Assembly (NCBI GenBank): GCA_041746975.1
Contig: JBGTGB010000158.1
Coordinates: 1 to 19,860 of the forward strand
DNA: 19,860 nucleotides
Source: Haliea sp041746975
GTDB taxonomy: Bacteria; Pseudomonadota; Gammaproteobacteria; Pseudomonadales; Halieaceae
Reading direction: 5' to 3'
Position 1 is the stretch's first letter, and each line of letters starts with the position of its first letter. Below the pieces are notes generated by a model that did no database searches, had not been told where the DNA came from, and saw only the letters and a list, made by a program, of their open reading frames with translations. A program made the translations under genes and the position numbers. This document shows, piece by piece, positions 1 through 7,482 of this stretch.

Positions 1-555
1 GGCGTCCTCAGCTTCCAGGGCACGCATGCCCCTGTAAGGGGCCCGGCCCGGGTCGTCGGCCGGCGGCCACTCGAAAAAGCGCGGGTCCAAACCTGCACGC
101 ACCAGGCCGGCTCGCAGGCGCTTCAGGCCCGTGGCCGAGAAGTTAACGTGGTGCTCTTCCCCGCTATCGGGATGGACCGCCCGGAATATCTTGTGGTCGG
201 TGCCGCCGGCGAGCTTGACCAGTTGCCAGGTCGCGGTCAGGCGATCGGGCAGACTCTCGGTATCGAGGTCTTCGACCAGCACGCCGAAAATACGCTTGTT
301 CAGCCGGTGGGCGAGGTCGAACTCGCGCAGGCACCATTCCGAGGCGAGCCAGTTGCTTGAGACCAGAAACAACACCGCATCGCAGCGGTTGGCCGCATCG
401 TGCAGGGCCCGCTCCCAGCGCTCCCCGGCCACGATCCCGCGTTCGGGGTCCAGGTCCAGAAACAGGTCATGCCAGCCCTCCGCGCGCAGCCAGTCCGCCA
501 GCGCCAGGGCATGAAAGTTGTCCTTGCTGGAGTGGCTCAGGAAGAGTTGGGACAT
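1..555 (-). CDS. TIR domain protein entering an nSTAND1 NTPase module (partial, runs off left edge)
   Basis: The 185 visible codons read from ATG at 555 without a stop to the left edge. Residues 1-110 form a TIR domain: it opens LFLSHSSKDN, has the BB-loop pattern FLDLDPERGIVAGERWE (about 32-48), and the WCxxE motif with the presumed catalytic Glu at 78. Residues 173-185 (PYRGMRALEAEDA) match the entry sequence of the nSTAND1 NTPase family, so the missing part should hold a Walker A NTPase and perhaps C-terminal repeats. TIR domains of this type often cleave NAD+, and STAND NTPases usually act as oligomerising sensors; this is known of the families, not shown here. A GAGG site lies 9 nt before the start. 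The gene is 66 nt downstream of the RyR gene on the same strand and is much more GC-rich (43 of 60 bases at 61-120), so it may have a different origin. Confidence 0.85.
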   Translation of the reverse strand, partial: MSQLFLSHSSKDNFHALALADWLRAEGWHDLFLDLDPERGIVAGERWERALHDAANRCDAVLFLVSSNWLASEWCLREFDLAHRLNKRIFGVLVEDLDTESLPDRLTATWQLVKLAGGTDHKIFRAVHPDSGEEHHVNFSATGLKRLRAGLVRAGLDPRFFEWPPADDPGRAPYRGMRALEAEDA

Positions 556-621
556 GTTCTGCTACCTCTTTCTCAGCAATCGATGTTCTTATCGCCACAC
601 CTTGTACAGATCAGCGCCGGT

Positions 622-2994
622 CTAAATATCGACGACAATTAATTCATCATGTAACGTGCGGCGGTTAGCGGATTTCCGCGGGAGCGAGGATACCTCCTCG
701 GGAATGCCCTCTGGATTACGGCGAAACCTGACTATTTCCTCGATGCTTTCTGAAAACTCGGGATCTGCATTGCCGGCTAAGACCACCAGCATGTCCGCTC
801 TCTCAGCAAGATAGGCGCGGACCTTGCTCGACTGATGCTGTTGAAATACAGAGTCAAATACGTCGTTGGAACGGTCTCTGGGATGCTTCAGGTCTACTAC
901 CCAGTCAGGTACAGTCAGCTTCGAATAAAAATGATCTCTGCTATAGCTGGGTGCCGATCCAGCATCCGGTGAATCATCAGCCGATAACTTCGTGGCGTAG
1001 ATTGCAGCCAGATCCGCCGCTGGAAACGGGAGTATCGCCGTAAACGTCACATTACTACCGACAGATTGAGCCGCCTCCATTACAGACGTAGACAGCCAGT
1101 CGCCGGAGCCAAGAGTGAAACTCTCAATAACGTGAACTTCGAAAGCTTCATTGAGCTTAAACAACCCCGTTGGAGCGAGGGCAGACAATTCCTGCCTTGC
1201 TCTAGCCAGCTGATCACTGCTCAGGGGGAAAGGACAGTATATGGCTATCGACAATAGCTTCCTCGTATTGATCTCCACGGGGGTCGCAGCACCTTTACTC
1301 CAGTCGATAAGGGCGGGAATCTGCATCAGGTCCTTCTTCTGATCTTCAAGATCAAGCTGATCAAACGGAACCAGGCACTTGTGCAATTTTCGTGGTTTGT
1401 CGGTCACGGGCGCATAATCCCATCCATCAACAAACCTGTCCGAACACCAGCGATCGTGCTCAATTCGCGCCAGATCCCAGAGCTCATCCTTGTGCTTGAC
1501 AATGTCTGCGTCCGGATCAAGGGATATCACCTCACTCGATCCGGCCCGCACAGCATAGCCTGCGGACGACAGCTTGATTCTCGAATGACACGCAGCCCTG
1601 CGATTACTCTCTCGCATGGTTTCACTCAGCAGCGGCCATGTCTCGATCAGGAAGTCCTTTTCGTACCTCGCGTGCAGAAACTTCGCAAAGTCCTCAGCAT
1701 TGTTGTCCAGCAACGCAGAGTGCTTTAAAACATCGTCCAAAATTCCAAACGGTTCCATCACACGATCAAAGCGATTGGTCACCGACGCCAGGTTGAGCAG
1801 CTTGGAGAACTGCCGCCCTTCCGAAAACTGCACAAATACCGGGGCAAGCAGGCAGTCCTTACACTCAATTACCTGACGCAGTGACAGCGCAACGCTCAGG
1901 TTTTCAGATTCATCACCAGTGGCAACATAGATAGCAGAAAACGGGTCATCTTCCTCCAATTTCTGCAGCTCCTCCACTGCCTCCTCCCAACGCCCCGACG
2001 GTGCCTGCAGTGCGGTAAACCTGCACGCTTTGCCAAATTTCGGATAATCGATCAGAAAGGCCGACAGTGCCGTCTCTCCCTCTAACGACACGACCGAAAT
2101 GGCCGTTTGTAACAGATCCTTGTAGTGACAATGCAGGACCAGTTCCCGTGCCAATGCCTGGCCCTGTTGGCCAAATCCAATAATCAGGGCGTGAACTCGC
2201 CTCAGCGCTCTTGCGTCAGAGTACTCCCACACCGGAAATCGCAGAACGGTGTCTCGGGCAATCAGCGCCTCCAGCGCAAAGGGAATCGCCCTGTCAGTAA
2301 AGCGCTGATAGCTGTAGAGGCCATGAAAAAGAGAGCCACTATTGATCTGGACAAAGGTGGATCGCTCGCTGACATCACCGGCATGCCCTGACATATCCAG
2401 CTTTTGAAGCTCTTCTGCTCCAAGAATATTCTCTACTTCATCCGCTCCCACAAAAAAAACCGCCTTACACCCCAAAGCACCGATTGCCTTGAGGCTGGAT
2501 TCCCGACCGATATCGCCGCGGACCAGAATAGTTCGATTGGATTCACAAAAGGAACTCGCCGTTTCATCCGGAGCTGCATCAATCATCACAACGCTCTTGC
2601 TACCGAGATCGCGCAGAGCGGAGACCAGCGCCATACCCAACGGGGTAGAACCAGCGATAATATAGTGGGGCGGAAGTAGGCGCAGCTTCATCAGGACAAA
2701 TGCCTGGCTCACGCCTTCGACCAGAACCCACACCAGCGCCGAGACAGTAATCACCGGAGCGAGGATCCGGGCTGCTCCCAACTGCCAGTTTTCGGCCGTG
2801 GAGAAATCCATGTCCGTCGTATACAGAACGATCAACCTGTATAAATTGTCAGGTAAGGAGGCGTCCGTATGTTCGAGGGATAGCCCCCAGAATCCCAGTG
2901 CAGAAACCAGTACAGTAAACGCCGCCAGAAAACGGAGAAATACATCCGTGGCCCTTTTGCCAACGACTACACGCAGACCTCGTGTGAATCTCAA
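622..2994 (-). CDS. Two-TM channel-like protein with two Rossmann domains, RyR domain and SLOG-like C-terminus
   Basis: The protein has 790 residues. Two membrane segments lie at about 18-40 and 77-98, with a short re-entrant-like stretch (50-66) between them. This gives the layout of a K+ channel pore, but no TVGYG filter is visible. A TrkA-N-like Rossmann domain starts near 109, and a second begins near 264 (GFGQQGQALA). A RyR domain spans about 500-570, with EHDRW, GWDYAPVTD and HKCLVPFDQL. The C-terminal 200 residues look SLOG-like (ADMLVVLAG, then SIEEIVRFRRNPEGIPE). Known members of these families bind nucleotides or dinucleotides, so I infer a nucleotide-gated membrane sensor. The start is TTG at 2994, overlapping the upstream FHA-protease stop as TTGA. 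No ATG or GTG suits better, because the first later ATG would remove the first TM segment. It is translationally coupled and probably cotranscribed with the TIR gene. Confidence 0.85.
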   Translation of the reverse strand: MRFTRGLRVVVGKRATDVFLRFLAAFTVLVSALGFWGLSLEHTDASLPDNLYRLIVLYTTDMDFSTAENWQLGAARILAPVITVSALVWVLVEGVSQAFVLMKLRLLPPHYIIAGSTPLGMALVSALRDLGSKSVVMIDAAPDETASSFCESNRTILVRGDIGRESSLKAIGALGCKAVFFVGADEVENILGAEELQKLDMSGHAGDVSERSTFVQINSGSLFHGLYSYQRFTDRAIPFALEALIARDTVLRFPVWEYSDARALRRVHALIIGFGQQGQALARELVLHCHYKDLLQTAISVVSLEGETALSAFLIDYPKFGKACRFTALQAPSGRWEEAVEELQKLEEDDPFSAIYVATGDESENLSVALSLRQVIECKDCLLAPVFVQFSEGRQFSKLLNLASVTNRFDRVMEPFGILDDVLKHSALLDNNAEDFAKFLHARYEKDFLIETWPLLSETMRESNRRAACHSRIKLSSAGYAVRAGSSEVISLDPDADIVKHKDELWDLARIEHDRWCSDRFVDGWDYAPVTDKPRKLHKCLVPFDQLDLEDQKKDLMQIPALIDWSKGAATPVEINTRKLLSIAIYCPFPLSSDQLARARQELSALAPTGLFKLNEAFEVHVIESFTLGSGDWLSTSVMEAAQSVGSNVTFTAILPFPAADLAAIYATKLSADDSPDAGSAPSYSRDHFYSKLTVPDWVVDLKHPRDRSNDVFDSVFQQHQSSKVRAYLAERADMLVVLAGNADPEFSESIEEIVRFRRNPEGIPEEVSSLPRKSANRRTLHDELIVVDI

Positions 2995-4703
2995 CTCTCC
3001 GCCCTCTTCCAGCAGTTGATTCCCCAGACAAACGCGCCGCTTGTGCCCTCACCTACCGCCCTTGCCCGGATGCGAGATCCACTGTCCACGAGGAAATCAG
3101 TGATCCCATAGTGTGTTCTTGCAGCGTAACTACCCAGGCGCCGCCCCCCAACTTCCACCACAGAGAGTGAGACGTCCCCTTGCGCATTATGTGAACGCAC
3201 GTAGAAAGCACAGTGCATTGGCTTGTCGACAGAAAATTCCCTGTCAAATCGATTTGCTCCCAGATACGGGCTGGTTTCGCTCCAGTTCAGTTCTCCTGCA
3301 TCCCGAATGCTTCGGGACTCATTACCATATGTCCGGTCCAGCTTATCCGTAGTGAGCGCCATCAGTTGCTCTGGCATCGACTCATACAAGCTCAGCCACT
3401 CGGACCACTGCTGTTGCTTGTCCTCAAGCAGCGCCTGGTCTGTGTTATCGATAATTTCCGCAATAAGATCGGCTCGCTGCGCAAAGTTCAGATCCAGTAC
3501 GGGAATCCTGATTTCGCTGCCTTCTGACCTGACGGTGCGCATGTTGCCGGCAAAATGTACCCCGACAACCTTACCCGCCGCATTGATCAGTGGAGAGCCA
3601 CTATGACCACCCGTGCTGGGTATGTCGTGCAACACCAGCGGCCCGGGATCATTCCGTCCCCGAGTCAAAAAGAACGTCCTGTAGCCCGCAAACTTTCCGG
3701 TGAGCGGGGTGGGTACGGGAGACTCAATCTGAAAGGAGCCCTGCGACAGATTTTCATTCGGATAGCCAATCATCACCAGACTGTCGCCCGGCGCCAGTCG
3801 ATCAAGTTCCCGGCCGGTGGCAATGGGGAGTGGATCTGGGATCTCCCCCTTCATCCCCTCTGGAACAATGAACCGCAGGAGCGCCACATCGTAACCTGGC
3901 AGATAGGTCACATTCATTATCTGATGGCTATCGTCAGCCCGCCTGGAAGGGGACTGAGCGGCAATGAAACGCTCAAACTCACTATGTGCCGCATGGTATT
4001 GAGCACAATCTGTCCCGCGTGAGTTGCACGGGATTTCCAGCGTTACCCGCATGTTCCGCGCCAGAATCAGACGGGTGGCGGCAACCTGGCGAATCTGGCG
4101 CGCAATATGCACATTGGTCGCCAATAGTCCCTCCCCCACCATCCAGGCGGTCCCACCAAACTGCGTGGCCCCATTCGCAGGATTGACATACAGGATCGCG
4201 AAAACCGATGGAGCAGATTTTTCTATGATGACGGCGGGATTATCAGTAATGGTAAAATGATAAATTGCAAATGACATGGCCAGCAGAACTAAAGCTCCCG
4301 CCGCGGTGACACAGCGAATTCTGTTTCTCCAACTACGATAACTCGGATCCGGATTGAGTCCATCTTCATCGACTGTTGGCGGATAGGCATTATCCTCCAG
4401 CAGGTCCACCGCAATGCACGCCCCCGGCTTGCCCAACCATAATTCGGCGCGTTCCGGGAGTACATCCCCATCCAGTGCGCGCGTACCATTAATCCAGACA
4501 GCGTTCTGCTGATTCAGGGCCAAGTGATATCGGCCGGCCCTGCGAACGAGCGTCAGGTGCTCTCGGCCCACGCCGTCCTGATACGCTGACGCCGGCATGA
4601 CAAAGTGGCAATTGCTGGACCTCCCTATGGAAACGACGACTGTGCTCGCAGGGAACACTACTGACTGGCCGCTGGATTTGCAGCTAATCCGCAGTTTGCT
4701 CAC
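2991..4703 (-). CDS. FHA domain, one TM segment, periplasmic trypsin-like protease (copy 1)
   Basis: From GTG at 4703 the protein has 570 residues. An FHA domain (about 1-100) carries the GR pair (SIGRSSNC) and the NG of the ligand loop, but the Ser of the usual SxxH is Gly (VGREH), so phosphothreonine binding may be lost. One TM segment lies at about 131-152, preceded by RNRIR, which predicts N-in topology and a periplasmic protease. The S1 triad is visible: His199 (LLATNVHIA), Asp272 (PGYDVALL), Ser368 (STGGHSGSP). The C-terminal 150 residues look beta-rich, without a PDZ domain. I chose 4703 because the FHA fold begins there, exactly as in the paralogue at 10123, and GGGGGAG lies just upstream, although the 3-nt spacing is short. 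The frame stays open to GTG 4793 and ATG 4784, which add up to 30 residues without a good ribosome site. It is the first gene of the run leading to the RyR and TIR genes. Confidence 0.87.
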   Translation of the reverse strand: MSKLRISCKSSGQSVVFPASTVVVSIGRSSNCHFVMPASAYQDGVGREHLTLVRRAGRYHLALNQQNAVWINGTRALDGDVLPERAELWLGKPGACIAVDLLEDNAYPPTVDEDGLNPDPSYRSWRNRIRCVTAAGALVLLAMSFAIYHFTITDNPAVIIEKSAPSVFAILYVNPANGATQFGGTAWMVGEGLLATNVHIARQIRQVAATRLILARNMRVTLEIPCNSRGTDCAQYHAAHSEFERFIAAQSPSRRADDSHQIMNVTYLPGYDVALLRFIVPEGMKGEIPDPLPIATGRELDRLAPGDSLVMIGYPNENLSQGSFQIESPVPTPLTGKFAGYRTFFLTRGRNDPGPLVLHDIPSTGGHSGSPLINAAGKVVGVHFAGNMRTVRSEGSEIRIPVLDLNFAQRADLIAEIIDNTDQALLEDKQQQWSEWLSLYESMPEQLMALTTDKLDRTYGNESRSIRDAGELNWSETSPYLGANRFDREFSVDKPMHCAFYVRSHNAQGDVSLSVVEVGGRRLGSYAARTHYGITDFLVDSGSRIRARAVGEGTSGAFVWGINCWKRAES

Positions 4704-4801
4704 ATGCTCCCCCAACTGCTGCTGTCCGCAGAGACGATGTAAAAGTTTGCAGCCAGTCCGCACTTCGCCCACAGGCTTCCCCATGCCGGCCACAAAGGTT
4801 A

Positions 4802-4830
4802 TTGAAGTTTGAGGCTGTCAATACTATAAC
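4802..4830 (+). promoter_or_regulatory. Sigma70-like promoter, copy A
   Basis: TTGAAG (4802-4807), a 17-nt spacer and TATAAC (4825-4830). The same -35, spacer length and -10 recur at 7315-7343 before the intact gene, which is good evidence that they are functional. It leaves a leader of about 130 nt before the ATG at 4971. An inverted repeat, TGTCAA-N9-TTGACA (4816-4836), overlaps the -10 in this copy only. It could serve as an operator for this promoter and for the divergent FHA-protease gene. Confidence 0.6.
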
Positions 4831-4970
4831 TTGACAGGGGGAAAAACACACAACGGATTTCATGTCACAAATGGTTGATGTGCGCGTCACCTTATGTAGG
4901 CGGCGCTGCGGTGGAGCACCCTCAGGCTGTATCATTATACTTTTCAATTACTTAGAAAAGGGATCTCAAT

Positions 4971-5217
4971 ATGACGGCAGATAAACTAAAGCAGATTGTA
5001 TTGCCCACAACGCTTGCATTGCTGGCGATGGTTGCTCAGATTGTCCATGCTGAACAGGGCAAAAACGCTCGCTGGCGACTCATCGGACGTAGCCCAGCAG
5101 GCAGGCGCGGCCCGCGCCGGGCTGGAGGACATAAGTTCCGAGCAGTGTTATACCTTTCGTGAGGTGTACTGCGACAGGCGGGGAAATTGCTGGTGGAGAA
5201 CTAGGGTTCATTGCTGA
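4971..5217 (+). pseudogene. Short, frameshifted copy of the secreted Cys-rich protein gene
   Basis: From ATG 4971 the first 29 codons encode a signal peptide like that of the gene at 7483 (ending IVHAEQ). The frame then runs out of register. In the +1 frame, starting from an internal ATG at 5047, the sequence reads MLNRAKTLAGDSSDVAQQ and continues to the same C-terminus as the intact copy, with C-x7-C-x5-C-W-W-x5-C and a stop at 5217. A 212-nt internal deletion between two ATGCTGAAC-like sites explains this. Skipping one A of the A5 run at 5061-5065 would instead restore an 81-residue exported peptide. Differences from the intact copy in the C-terminal part are largely synonymous. It may be a true pseudogene, a gene read by slippage or one with a sequencing error at A5, or it may give a leaderless 56-residue peptide from 5047. 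Confidence 0.75.
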
Positions 5218-5284
5218 ATTACAGGGCTCTCCTCCGAGCGCTGCCTGCGCGAATTCGAACTGGCCAGCTGTTTAGCGTGCGTAT

Positions 5285-5306
5285 TAGCGCGCTCCTTCGC
5301 GCACTA
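5285..5306. other. Small imperfect hairpin in the gap before the signal peptidase fusion
   Basis: TAG-c-GCGC, a 6-nt loop (TCCTTC), then GCGC-a-CTA: seven pairs with one mismatch. There is no T-run after it, so it is not a classic terminator. The remaining gap (5218-5397) shows no gene and no strong promoter. Confidence 0.3.
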
Positions 5307-5397
5307 GGAGAACAGCGGAATATCTATTTCGCGGCGTCTGGATGTGATGGTAGACAACGGACGGCAATATCCATAGCAAACGGGGCTGTGATTTAAC

Positions 5398-7257
5398 ATG
5401 GCTGATTCAGATCAACCAGTTCCAAGCGCCTGGGAGCGATTGGACTGCAAATCAAAATCGGTCTGTGATATCGCGCCGGGGGAAGGCGTTATAATTTTCC
5501 TTGGATTTGCCCTTTTCCTTGCTTTCCCTGCTGCATTGATGGGTTTAACGCCATCATGGCTGCAGCGATCACTTGGAGGTATTCCTGAACCTGCAGCATG
5601 GGCGGCTTTCGCTGGTGGTGTGCTCTTTATTATCACAATCTTCGTTTATCGGGCACACCGTATCTTCAAGCAGTTGACCGCAAATGAACGGCTGGCGTCC
5701 GTCCCGCCCGAGGATTTCGTACTCTACCTGAGATCGTTCCGCCGATCTGGCCATGTCGTGGTGCGCAATGGTATGGAGTCTCTGGTTGATCGAGATCTAC
5801 TCGGTCCGTGGTGGGATCTTGAGTTAAACCTGTCAATTGCCTTGGCGGAAAAGATCTCGCTGGTCGCGGTTGGTTCGAAAATCACGAGTCTCGGCGCAGC
5901 GAAATTCATCACATCTGATTCAGATTGGCAGTTCCTTGTCGCTGACCTTATGCAGCGTGCCCGCGCAATAGTTATCGTGCCTGACGATCGGCAGGGAACG
6001 CTCTGGGAGCTTCAGCGAATCTTGGAGATCCGCACCCTAAGGGAAAAGACACTAATAATAATGCCACCGGAACAGTACGGTTGGCGACGACGAATATTGG
6101 GGCTCCCAAGGATCGAGACCAGCTGGAATGCCGTCCGTCAGGCATTGCCAACTTTAGCCTTGCCAGATTATGACCCCATTGGCGCGCACCTGCTTTTCGA
6201 TGAGGAGGTATATGTATGGCGGAAAATTCCGCTCAGATCAATGGACCTAGACCAGAGTAGAAACCTTTTGGCTTCCATCATCCTTGGCGAGAGCATGGAT
6301 GACTACCAGACTCGCGAAAAGCCCGAGAAAACTAAGAACTGGCTTGAGATCGCGGATCCATTGTTTTGGGTAATACTGATCGGGTGCATTATCACGCTCA
6401 GATATTGGGCGCCGGCCGGCGCTATTGATACTGAAATCGTCCTGGTGGCATCATCAGTGAGCTTAATGTTCACATACCTTCATGTGAGCTTTTCATATAC
6501 TAAAGAGAGGCCGGTCTGTGATCAGGAGCCAGATTCAACCCTGAAGCGAAAGATTCAACTCCTAAAAAGTCGGTATTTTCGGAACATGACTGCTCCAACA
6601 GCGGCTCTGAATACTCCTCATACCGTCGCAACCTCTAGGAACTTGGCATTGTTGGTTTCCTCGGTTCTCGTGCTACGCTCATTCTTGATCGAGCCGTTCC
6701 AGATTCCGTCCTCCTCCATGGTCCCTACCCTGGAAGTCGGGGATTACATCCTGGTAAACAAGCTCATCTATGGGATTCGCCTGCCAGCGGTGCGCACCAA
6801 AGTCTTCGATATCAACGAGCCCCGGCGCGGCGATGTTGTGGTGTTCTTTCCCCCGCACATGAACGATACCTATTACATCAAGCGGGTCATTGGCCTGCCC
6901 GGGGACTCGGTCAGCTACCGCAACAAACGTCTGTTCGTGAATGGCGAACCCGTGCCTACCCAGTCGCTGGCCGTCGTGCCTCAGGCTCAGGCGCGGGTGG
7001 AGCTGGGTCTGGAGACGCTTGGCGCAGAGCCGCACCTGATGCAGGACGACCTGATGCGCCCCGGCCGGGACTTCACCCTGGTGGTTGAGCCGGGCCACTA
7101 CTTCATGATGGGGGATAATCGCGACAATAGCAGTGACAGCAGGGTCTGGGGCCAGGTGCCTGAACAGGATATTGTAGGCAAGGTGATCGCTATCTGGATG
7201 AACTGGGATGAGCTATTGAGTATCCCCAGTTTCAGCCGCGCAGGCGCTGTAAAGTGA
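5398..7257 (+). CDS. Five-TM alpha/beta domain protein fused to signal peptidase I
   Basis: This 619-residue protein is about twice the size of ordinary LepB. Residues 414-610 are a complete signal peptidase I: a TM segment, PSSSM with catalytic Ser440, the general-base region YYIKRVIGLPGD with Lys495, and GDNRDNSSDSR (572-582). The first 365 residues are foreign to LepB. TM hairpins at about 31-50/67-85 and 319-338/345-364 frame a soluble domain (105-315) with LYLRSF, LGAAKF, SDWQFLVADL, AIVIVPD and TLIIMPPE. I associate that pattern with uncharacterised bacterial membrane proteins of TIR- or SLOG-like appearance. Five TM segments with N-in topology place the sensor domain in the cytosol and the peptidase in the periplasm. 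Start ATG 5398 has only a weak ribosome site. The C-terminal third is far more GC-rich than the rest, pointing to a fusion of two sources. It sits between the two Cys-protein genes, whose signal peptides are obvious candidate substrates. Confidence 0.88.
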   Translation: MADSDQPVPSAWERLDCKSKSVCDIAPGEGVIIFLGFALFLAFPAALMGLTPSWLQRSLGGIPEPAAWAAFAGGVLFIITIFVYRAHRIFKQLTANERLASVPPEDFVLYLRSFRRSGHVVVRNGMESLVDRDLLGPWWDLELNLSIALAEKISLVAVGSKITSLGAAKFITSDSDWQFLVADLMQRARAIVIVPDDRQGTLWELQRILEIRTLREKTLIIMPPEQYGWRRRILGLPRIETSWNAVRQALPTLALPDYDPIGAHLLFDEEVYVWRKIPLRSMDLDQSRNLLASIILGESMDDYQTREKPEKTKNWLEIADPLFWVILIGCIITLRYWAPAGAIDTEIVLVASSVSLMFTYLHVSFSYTKERPVCDQEPDSTLKRKIQLLKSRYFRNMTAPTAALNTPHTVATSRNLALLVSSVLVLRSFLIEPFQIPSSSMVPTLEVGDYILVNKLIYGIRLPAVRTKVFDINEPRRGDVVVFFPPHMNDTYYIKRVIGLPGDSVSYRNKRLFVNGEPVPTQSLAVVPQAQARVELGLETLGAEPHLMQDDLMRPGRDFTLVVEPGHYFMMGDNRDNSSDSRVWGQVPEQDIVGKVIAIWMNWDELLSIPSFSRAGAVK

Positions 7258-7314
7258 GTTCGAAGTCTGTCCGCCGACTGCGGTCCGCCCCAGCGGAGCA
7301 GACTCGAGAAATAG

Positions 7315-7343
7315 TTGAAGTTTCAGGCCCTCAATACTATAAC
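7315..7343 (+). promoter_or_regulatory. Sigma70-like promoter, copy B
   Basis: TTGAAG (7315-7320), a 17-nt spacer and TATAAC (7338-7343), identical in boxes and spacing to 4802-4830. The inverted repeat of copy A is not preserved: the flanking bases read CTCAA and CTCAT. The transcript would carry a leader of about 130 nt before the ATG at 7483. Confidence 0.6.
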
Positions 7344-7482
7344 CTCATGGGGGACAAACACATATCGAATCCCATGTCACAAATGGTTGGTGTAGACGTC
7401 ACCTTATATGGGACGCACAGCTGTGCAGCTCACTCATGCCGTAAAGCTATATTTTTCAAACACATAGAAAAGGTACTTAGAC

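Larger units (their letters stand above)
4802..5217 (+). repeat. Direct repeat A: promoter, leader and Cys-protein gene (short copy)
   Basis: This segment is a diverged direct duplicate of 7315-7941. Similarity runs through the promoter, the leader (16 identical bases at 4862-4877 and 7374-7389), the signal peptide and the Cys-rich C-terminus. About 212 bases of the middle of the gene are missing here. The two copies flank the signal peptidase fusion gene. Confidence 0.85.

Noticed and set aside
131..514. Plus-strand open frames opposite the TIR gene
   Set aside because: They are antisense to a clear TIR domain, are Arg/Ser-rich as expected from reading a GC-rich gene on the wrong strand, and have no ribosome site.
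4831..4859. TTGACA at 4831-4836 as a perfect -35 box
   Set aside because: No -10-like hexamer lies 16-18 nt downstream, and the hexamer is not conserved in copy B. The TTGAAG/TATAAC pair is conserved in both copies.
5061..5067. Classical -1 ribosomal slippery heptamer at the A5 run
   Set aside because: The offset between the two frames needs +1, not -1, and the bases before the run do not fit X XXY YYZ. Only simple slippage, a homopolymer error or a plain pseudogene remain.
6679..7098. Minus-strand frame of 139 codons opposite the LepB core
   Set aside because: It lies antisense to the catalytic Ser and Lys motifs of signal peptidase and arises from the high GC of that part.
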